From Xanthobacteraceae bacterium (lineage in GTDB: Bacteria; Pseudomonadota; Alphaproteobacteria; Rhizobiales; Xanthobacteraceae), in contig JASHXX010000149.1 of NCBI GenBank assembly GCA_030043335.1, forward strand, positions 1-10,553: a DNA stretch of 10,553 bases, read 5' to 3'. The notes beneath the pieces are model-generated. The model was not told the origin of the DNA. It made no database searches and worked only from the letters and a program-made list of their open reading frames with translations. Every line of letters begins with the position of its first letter. Position 1 is the first letter of the stretch. Below, piece after piece: positions 6,542 through 10,553 of the stretch. Made by a program: the position numbers and the translations under genes.

Positions 6542-6865
6542 ATGTGCGGACTGTGCGGAGTTCTGGGCGGCGAGGGCGACTGGACGGATCGGCCGACAGT
6601 GCCGTTCTCCTCGGCGCGCACTCGCCGCGCCGAGCGGCTTGAGCGTGCGCGCGTCGCCAACCTAGTCCTCGCGCAGTTCGGGCTTGAACTGACGGATTGG
6701 CAGGGCGCCAAATATCAGCTCGCGAGCCGCACCGGCCGCGCCGAAATCGTCGACAATTTGGCCCAGCTCTGGCAGGCGGCCGAACGCATCCTGGGACGAG
6801 CCTGCGATCCGCTCGACCCCGCGCTGATCGCGCGCATGGAGCGGCTCGCACAGATGGATTGGTGA
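6542..6865 (+). CDS. Small conserved-looking MCGLCG protein upstream of CobW GTPase
   Basis: This 107-residue protein begins MCGLCGVLGGEGDW. Cys2 directly after the initiator Met resembles the start of class II glutamine amidotransferases (MCGI-G), where Cys2 becomes the N-terminal nucleophile, but the protein is far too short for that domain and the rest does not resemble it. Alternatively Cys2 and Cys5 form a CxxC metal site. The body is helical: an Arg-rich helix (RTRRAERLERARVANLVLAQ, ~26-45), a segment GLELTDWQGAKYQLASRTGR, and a C-terminal amphipathic part ending ARMERLAQMDW. It starts 46 bases after the deacetylase gene and its TGA is 3 bases before the GTG of the CobW gene, so the two are probably translationally coupled. 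I know no established function; an accessory role in metal handling for the neighbouring enzyme is inference. Confidence 0.7.
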   Translation: MCGLCGVLGGEGDWTDRPTVPFSSARTRRAERLERARVANLVLAQFGLELTDWQGAKYQLASRTGRAEIVDNLAQLWQAAERILGRACDPLDPALIARMERLAQMDW

Positions 6866-6868
6866 GCC

Positions 6869-7927
6869 GTGGCCGACGAGACGACGGCGATACCGGTCAA
6901 TGTCATCACCGGCTTTCTCGGCAGCGGCAAGACGACGCTGCTGCAGCGGCTCCTTGCCTCGCCCGCGCTTGCCGATACCGCGGTGCTCGTCAACGAGTTC
7001 GGCGAAGTCGGCCTCGACCACCACCTGCTGCGGCGGCTCGACAGCGAAGTGGTGCTGCTGCAGAGCGGCTGCCTGTGTTGCACCATCAGGGGCGATTTGA
7101 GCGCCGCGATGCGCGATCTCTACTCACGACGCGAGCGCGGCCAAGTCCCCGCATTCCGCCGCTTGGCGGTGGAGACGACCGGGCTCGCCGACCCGGTGCC
7201 GATCCTGTCGACGGTGATGGCCGAACCGGTGCTGCGCCATCACTTCCGCCTCGGCAACGTGGTCACGACCGTCGATGCGGTCAACGGCCTGACGCATCTC
7301 GAGCGTCATGAGGAATCCGCCAAGCAAGCCGCCGTTGCCGATCGCATCGTCATCACCAAGACCGACATTGCCGACGACCACGACCTGGTCGAATTGCGGC
7401 GCCGGCTCGCGCTGCTCAATCCCGCGGCGGCGCAACTGCAAACGGCGCCGGGTGCCGCGCTCGATCCCGACCTCATCCTTGCCCGCGATCTCTATGATCT
7501 CAACGGCAGGGCCGAGGAGGTGCGCCGCTGGCTCATGATCGAGAGCGAGCGTGCGCATGCCGCCGCGTCCCATCATCATCATCCCGACGTCAATCGGCAC
7601 GACGCCAGCATCCACGCCTTCTGTCTGCGGTTCGACCGGCCGCTGGACTGGACCGCCTTCGGCATCTGGCTGACCATGCTGCTGCATGCCCACGGCGCCG
7701 ACATCCTGCGCGTCAAGGCGATGCTTAACATCGCTGAAAGTCCTGGACCGGTCGTGGTCCATGGCGTACAGCATCTCGTGCATCCGCCGGATCATTTGCC
7801 GCAGTGGCCCGATGACGATCACAATTCGCGCATCGTCTTTATTGCGCGCGGGCTCTCGCGCGAGGTGATCGAGCGCTCGCTTGCGGCCTTTGCCCGCCTT
7901 GGCGCGCCGGTTGCCGAAACCGTTTGA
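6869..7927 (+). CDS. CobW/COG0523-family metallochaperone GTPase
   Basis: This 352-residue G3E-family GTPase is of the CobW/YjiA/COG0523 type, which binds a transition metal and uses GTP hydrolysis to deliver it to a client. The P-loop is GFLGSGKTT (~15-23), the metal-binding CxCC motif is SGCLCCTIRGDL (Cys68, Cys70, Cys71), the Walker B-like part is VETTGLADP, and the guanine-specificity motif is TKTD (163-166). A His run, SHHHHPDVNRH (His235-238), offers extra metal ligands. The C-terminal CobW_C domain follows, with HAHGADILRVKAMLNI and GVQHLVHPP. The GTG start at 6869 sits 3 bases after the previous stop and opens just before the first strand (IPVNVITGF). Position downstream of a metal-dependent hydrolase suggests that enzyme is the client. 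No cobalamin gene or Zur site is seen, so a B12 role is not supported here. Confidence 0.92.
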   Translation: MADETTAIPVNVITGFLGSGKTTLLQRLLASPALADTAVLVNEFGEVGLDHHLLRRLDSEVVLLQSGCLCCTIRGDLSAAMRDLYSRRERGQVPAFRRLAVETTGLADPVPILSTVMAEPVLRHHFRLGNVVTTVDAVNGLTHLERHEESAKQAAVADRIVITKTDIADDHDLVELRRRLALLNPAAAQLQTAPGAALDPDLILARDLYDLNGRAEEVRRWLMIESERAHAAASHHHHPDVNRHDASIHAFCLRFDRPLDWTAFGIWLTMLLHAHGADILRVKAMLNIAESPGPVVVHGVQHLVHPPDHLPQWPDDDHNSRIVFIARGLSREVIERSLAAFARLGAPVAETV

Positions 7928-8270
7928 TCGCCCGCACGAAACGGACCGGCGTCCGAGCAAGAATTCCCGCTCGGTCGCTCACTCATTTCAAGTTGTTGAT
8001 CGAGCTTGGACCTACCGTTTCGTGTGGCGACCGGGCACCGCCGGACCGGTTGCCGGGTGGCCGCACGGTAGCTTGACTCCAACAGGCCGCGAATGGAAGC
8101 TGATCAACCGGCGCGACCTGCGGTCACTGACACGGTCCTCAGGCAAAAAAACCAGGGAAATTCGCGCACGGAGCGTCGGTGCCGGTAACGGGTGCTGAAT
8201 CTGACGCTCTCCTTGCATGTCACATCGGATAATCAAGCGATTTGGCTGGCACGCCAGAAAGGAGCGTATG
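7928..8270. other. Intergenic region upstream of the ABC importer
   Basis: These 343 bases hold no convincing gene; readings across it are Arg/Ser-rich and lack a domain. The left part (7935-8024) contains nested inverted repeats that could form a three-way junction (separate entry). A run of seven A lies at 8145-8151. A GATAAT (8228-8233) resembles a -10 box, but the nearest -35-like CTGACG (8201-8206) is 21 bases away, so no promoter is called. AAAGGAG at 8258-8264 is the ribosome site for the binding protein. A promoter for the importer, separate from the CobW transcript, is plausible. Confidence 0.5.
7935..8024 (+). ncRNA. Possible structured RNA with three-way junction
   Basis: CACGAAACGG (7935-7944) and CCGTTTCGTG (8015-8024) are perfect 10-base reverse complements and could close a 90-base element. 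Inside it, CCGAGC (7953-7958) pairs with GCTCGG (7969-7974), and TTCAAG (7987-7992) pairs with CTTGGA (8005-8010) with one U.G. Together these form a three-way junction. It starts 7 bases after the CobW stop. I recognise no known riboswitch core. The two inner stems are short enough to occur by chance; the outer stem is the stronger evidence. It could be a 3' UTR element, a leader or unrelated to RNA. Confidence 0.3.
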
Positions 8271-9572
8271 ATGATCAAGAACCCGAAGAGAGGGAGCGGT
8301 CAGGTCACACGCCGTCGCCTGCTCAAGAGCGCGGCGGCCGGCGCGGGTCTCGCGGTAGGCTCGGGACTGGTAAAGGGTTTCCCGACCATCTGGGCGCAAA
8401 ATATCAAAGACGTGAAGCTGGTGCAGGTCGGCGGTTCGTACTCGGCGATCATCGACATCGGCCGCCAAGCTTCGAAGGATCTCGGCTTCCAGGTCGAGAT
8501 GCAGACCGCCGACCACGACGCGCTGATGAACCGGCTGGTGAACGAGCCGAAGACGATCGATATCGCCGACACCGAGTTTTTCGCCCAATACTACATGGTC
8601 GGCCGCAATATCGTGCAGCCGATCCCGGTGAACAAATACAAATGGTGGGACAAGACGGTACCGATCTTCACCAAGGGCGAATACCCGGACGGACGCAAGG
8701 TCTCGACGCAAGGCACCCTGCCCTACAAGGTGCAGTATCTCGAGTCGGCGACGGCGAAGAATTTCGCCAAAGGACCGACCGAACTCCTGAGCGGCATCCC
8801 GACCGTCTACAACGCCGATACGCTCGGCATCCGCCCCGACCTCATCAAGCGCAAGATCGAGCGTTGGAGCGAGCTGCTCAATCCGGAGTTCAAGGGCAAG
8901 ACCGCGATCGTCGCTGTACCCTCGATCGGGATCATGGACGCGGCGATGGCGATCGAGTCGCGTGGTGATCTGAAATACGCCGACAAGGGCAACATGACCA
9001 AGGCGGAAATTGATAAGACCATCGCCCTCCTCATCGATGCCAAGAAGGCTGGGCAGTTCCGCGCCTTCTGGTCGACCTTCGACGAGTCGGTCAATCTGAT
9101 GGCGTCGGGCGAGGTGGTGCTGCAATCGATGTGGTCGCCGGCGGTCACCGCCGTGCGCTCGCGCAACATCGACTGCTACTACGTTCCGCTCAAGGAAGGC
9201 TATCGCGGCTGGGGCAGCTGCATCGCGCCGATGGCGCATCTCAGCGGTCTCAAGCTCGATGCCGCCTTCGAGTACCTCAATTGGTACAATTCGGGCTGGC
9301 AGGGCGGCTTCATCGCTAAGCAGGGCTACTACAGCTCGGTTCCCGACAACGCCAAGAAGTTCCTCACCGCCGACGAGTGGGACTACTGGTACGAGGGCAA
9401 GCCGGCCAAGGAAGACATCAAGGATCCTTACGGGCACTTGATGGAGAAGGCGGGCCGCACCCGTGACGGCGGCAGCTTCTGGCAGCGCATGGGCAATATC
9501 GCCTGCTGGAACACCATCATGGACGAAGACCGTTATATGGTCCGCAAGTGGAACGAGTTCGTCTCCGCTTGA
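8271..9572 (+). CDS. ABC transporter substrate-binding protein (PotD-like, Tat-exported)
   Basis: This 433-residue periplasmic receptor belongs to extracellular binding protein family 1, nearest in style to the spermidine/putrescine group but longer than PotD (~350). The N-terminus is a Tat signal: TRRRLLK (13-19), an Ala/Gly/Leu core, and a likely cut after IWA (residue 42). The mature part starts QNIKDVKLVQVGGSY; later features include TADHDALMNRLVN, IDIADTEFFAQY, the hinge-like WSELLNPEFKGKTAIV and aromatic-rich FEYLNWYNSGWQGG. Tat export implies folding in the cytoplasm. The start is ATG 8271, six bases after AAAGGAG (8258-8264); the adjacent ATG at 8268 is equally in frame but closer than ideal. 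A permease follows after a 76-base gap with a strong hairpin. Ligand is unknown; given the neighbours, an amide- or imide-containing or polyamine-like compound is possible. Confidence 0.88.
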   Translation: MIKNPKRGSGQVTRRRLLKSAAAGAGLAVGSGLVKGFPTIWAQNIKDVKLVQVGGSYSAIIDIGRQASKDLGFQVEMQTADHDALMNRLVNEPKTIDIADTEFFAQYYMVGRNIVQPIPVNKYKWWDKTVPIFTKGEYPDGRKVSTQGTLPYKVQYLESATAKNFAKGPTELLSGIPTVYNADTLGIRPDLIKRKIERWSELLNPEFKGKTAIVAVPSIGIMDAAMAIESRGDLKYADKGNMTKAEIDKTIALLIDAKKAGQFRAFWSTFDESVNLMASGEVVLQSMWSPAVTAVRSRNIDCYYVPLKEGYRGWGSCIAPMAHLSGLKLDAAFEYLNWYNSGWQGGFIAKQGYYSSVPDNAKKFLTADEWDYWYEGKPAKEDIKDPYGHLMEKAGRTRDGGSFWQRMGNIACWNTIMDEDRYMVRKWNEFVSA

Positions 9573-9589
9573 TGTCTTTTTCTCGATAC

Positions 9590-9617
9590 GCGGCGGGGCG
9601 CCAGCGCGCCTCGCCGC
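9590..9617 (+). terminator. Strong hairpin between binding protein and permease genes
   Basis: GCGGCGGGGCGC (9590-9601) pairs with GCGCCTCGCCGC (9606-9617) around a CAGC tetraloop: 12 bp, eleven Watson-Crick and one G.U. It begins 17 bases after the binding-protein stop. Only a weak U-rich stretch follows (TTGTTGCTG), so partial termination or protection of the upstream mRNA end is likelier than full stop. This would give more binding protein than permease, as is known for importer operons such as malE-malF. Confidence 0.55.
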
Positions 9618-9648
9618 TTGTTGCTGCCGCTGTGCCACTGCCGCAACT

Positions 9649-10509
9649 ATGAAAATCAATCCGCAGACCGTGTCGTGGCTGCAGGTGGCGCCGCTCACTG
9701 TCGTGCTCCTCGTATTCTTCGGCATACCGATGCTGCTGGTCGGCGCGGTCAGCTTCTTCGACTACGAGCGCTGGCAGATCGTCCCGACCTTCATTCTCGA
9801 CAACTACATTGAGCTGTTTCGGTCGAGCCTGACCCTGCGGCTCTATCTCACCGCGATCAAATACGTCGTGATCGTGTGGATACTGACGCTCGTGATCGGC
9901 TTCACGGTGGCCTACTTCCTGGTCTTCCATGTCCGCAGCTTGACCTTGAAGATGGGATTGTTCCTGCTCTGCACGGTGCCGTTCTGGACGTCTAACATCA
10001 TACGGATGATTTCCTGGATTCCGTTCCTCGGTCGCAACGGCGTGTTCAACAGCGCGCTTATCGACCTGGGAGTCGTGCACGAGCCGCTGTCGTTTCTGCT
10101 GTTTTCCGACTTCGCCGTGATTGTCGCCTATGTCCATCTCAACACCTTGTTCATGATCGTGCCGATCTTCAATTCGATGGCGCGGATCGATCCCGGCATC
10201 ATCGAGGCCGCCCATGACGCCGGCGCCAGCCGCTGGCGGGTGATCTGGGAAGTCGTGCTGCCGTTGTCGAAGACCGGAATCGCGCTCGGCTCGATCTTCG
10301 TCATCACGCTGGTGATGGGCGACTTTTTCGTCGTCAAGATCATGAGCGGCGGTCAGAGCGCGACCGTGGTGTCGGCACTGTCGACCGAGATTGCGAGCCT
10401 GCAATATCCTCCGGCGGCGGCGAGCGCTGTCGTGCTGGTGGTGATTGTGGCGCTGATCGTGTCGGCGATCTTGCGCCTCGTCGACGTGCGTCGGGAATTG
10501 ACCGGCTGA
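9649..10509 (+). CDS. ABC transporter permease (PotB-like)
   Basis: This 286-residue inner-membrane protein is one of the two channel subunits of the importer. Six membrane segments are visible at roughly 12-36, 68-93, 102-120, 149-173, 211-230 and 256-277. The cytoplasmic EAA loop that contacts the ATPase is intact: EAA at 186-188, Gly192 and LP at 204-205 (EAAHDAGASRWRVIWEVVLP). Segments such as PFWTSNIIRMISWIPFLGRNG are typical of spermidine/putrescine-type PotB permeases. The ATG at 9649 (MKINPQTVSW) is the only suitable start close to the first membrane segment; the long upstream extension of this frame overlaps the binding protein gene. No clear SD sequence precedes it, so translation may be weak, in keeping with the hairpin upstream. 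No ATPase gene lies between the binding protein and permease. Confidence 0.9.
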   Translation: MKINPQTVSWLQVAPLTVVLLVFFGIPMLLVGAVSFFDYERWQIVPTFILDNYIELFRSSLTLRLYLTAIKYVVIVWILTLVIGFTVAYFLVFHVRSLTLKMGLFLLCTVPFWTSNIIRMISWIPFLGRNGVFNSALIDLGVVHEPLSFLLFSDFAVIVAYVHLNTLFMIVPIFNSMARIDPGIIEAAHDAGASRWRVIWEVVLPLSKTGIALGSIFVITLVMGDFFVVKIMSGGQSATVVSALSTEIASLQYPPAAASAVVLVVIVALIVSAILRLVDVRRELTG

Positions 10510-10520
10510 GGGCGGATGAG

Positions 10521-10553
10521 ATGCACGGCGCGGCAGATCAGTCTCGGCCCTGG
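10521..10553 (+). CDS. Probable second ABC permease, first codons only (partial)
   Basis: An ATG at 10521 begins 11 bases after the first permease's stop and runs open to the window edge (MHGAADQSRPW). GAGG at 10508-10511 is 9 bases upstream. An ATG at 10516 in another frame is closer than ideal to that site. Importers of this type carry a second, PotC-like permease next, so this is the expected position. Eleven residues cannot identify it; the assignment rests on gene order. Confidence 0.4.
   Translation, partial: MHGAADQSRPW

Noticed and set aside
5518..6711. 397-codon - strand open frame opposite the deacetylase gene
   Set aside because: Antisense shadow of a gene with intact metal-site residues on the + strand.
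6542..6865. Class II glutamine amidotransferase call from MCGLCG
   Set aside because: Only 107 residues and no further amidotransferase motif; the start motif alone is not enough.
7942..7955. CGGAC-CGGC-GTCCG hairpin after CobW as a terminator
   Set aside because: Five-bp stem without a T-run; it also competes with the stronger long-range pairing of 7935-7944.
8201..8233. Possible sigma-70 promoter CTGACG / GATAAT
   Set aside because: Spacing of 21 bases is too long for a convincing promoter.
8220..9725. 501-codon - strand open frame opposite the binding protein gene
   Set aside because: Antisense shadow: Arg/Asp/His-rich, no domain, and the + strand protein has clear Tat signal and family features.

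Overview
This is a GC-rich, gene-dense window with GTG and TTG starts, mostly short intergenic gaps, a Tat-secreted binding protein and a TAXI-type binding protein. Protein style and codon usage point to an alphaproteobacterium, most likely Hyphomicrobiales (Bradyrhizobium / Rhodopseudomonas / Xanthobacteraceae-like). The placement is by inference only. I see no insertion sequence, tRNA, rRNA, CRISPR array or phage gene.

Layout: (1) 1-138, the 3' tail of an unidentified + strand gene, then a 305-base gap with two hairpins. (2) 444-3547, a + strand run of three genes: a TAXI-family periplasmic binding protein, a membrane-anchored protein with a beta-rich domain and Sel1/TPR-like C-terminus, and a small protein whose C-terminus resembles a ParB/sulfiredoxin-type motif. 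(3) 3577-5450, two - strand genes: an L-asparaginase/glutaminase-family amidohydrolase, then a DUF3891-type protein whose start codon follows a hairpin carrying the Shine-Dalgarno (SD) sequence in its loop. (4) 5451-5613, a divergent promoter region. (5) 5614-7927, a + strand run: a polysaccharide-deacetylase-family hydrolase very similar to Helicobacter PgdA (HP0310) and to imidase-type enzymes, a 107-residue protein starting MCGLCG, and a CobW/COG0523 metal-chaperone GTPase. (6) 7928-8270, a gap with a possible three-way-junction RNA fold. (7) 8271-10553, a polyamine-type (PotD/PotB-like) ABC importer: Tat-exported binding protein, a strong hairpin, a permease, and the first codons of a probable second permease.

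Working model (inference): regions 3 to 7 form a locus for uptake and hydrolysis of a nitrogen compound with amide or imide bonds. The ABC importer would bring in the substrate. The metal-dependent deacetylase-fold enzyme would open or deacylate it, with CobW and the small Cys protein supplying or guarding its metal. The asparaginase-like enzyme would release ammonia from an amide product. The TAXI cluster at the left looks independent. Nothing here is a recognisable defence system or a clearly new system. The most original material is the small MCGLCG protein next to CobW, and several well-formed inverted repeats in the gaps.
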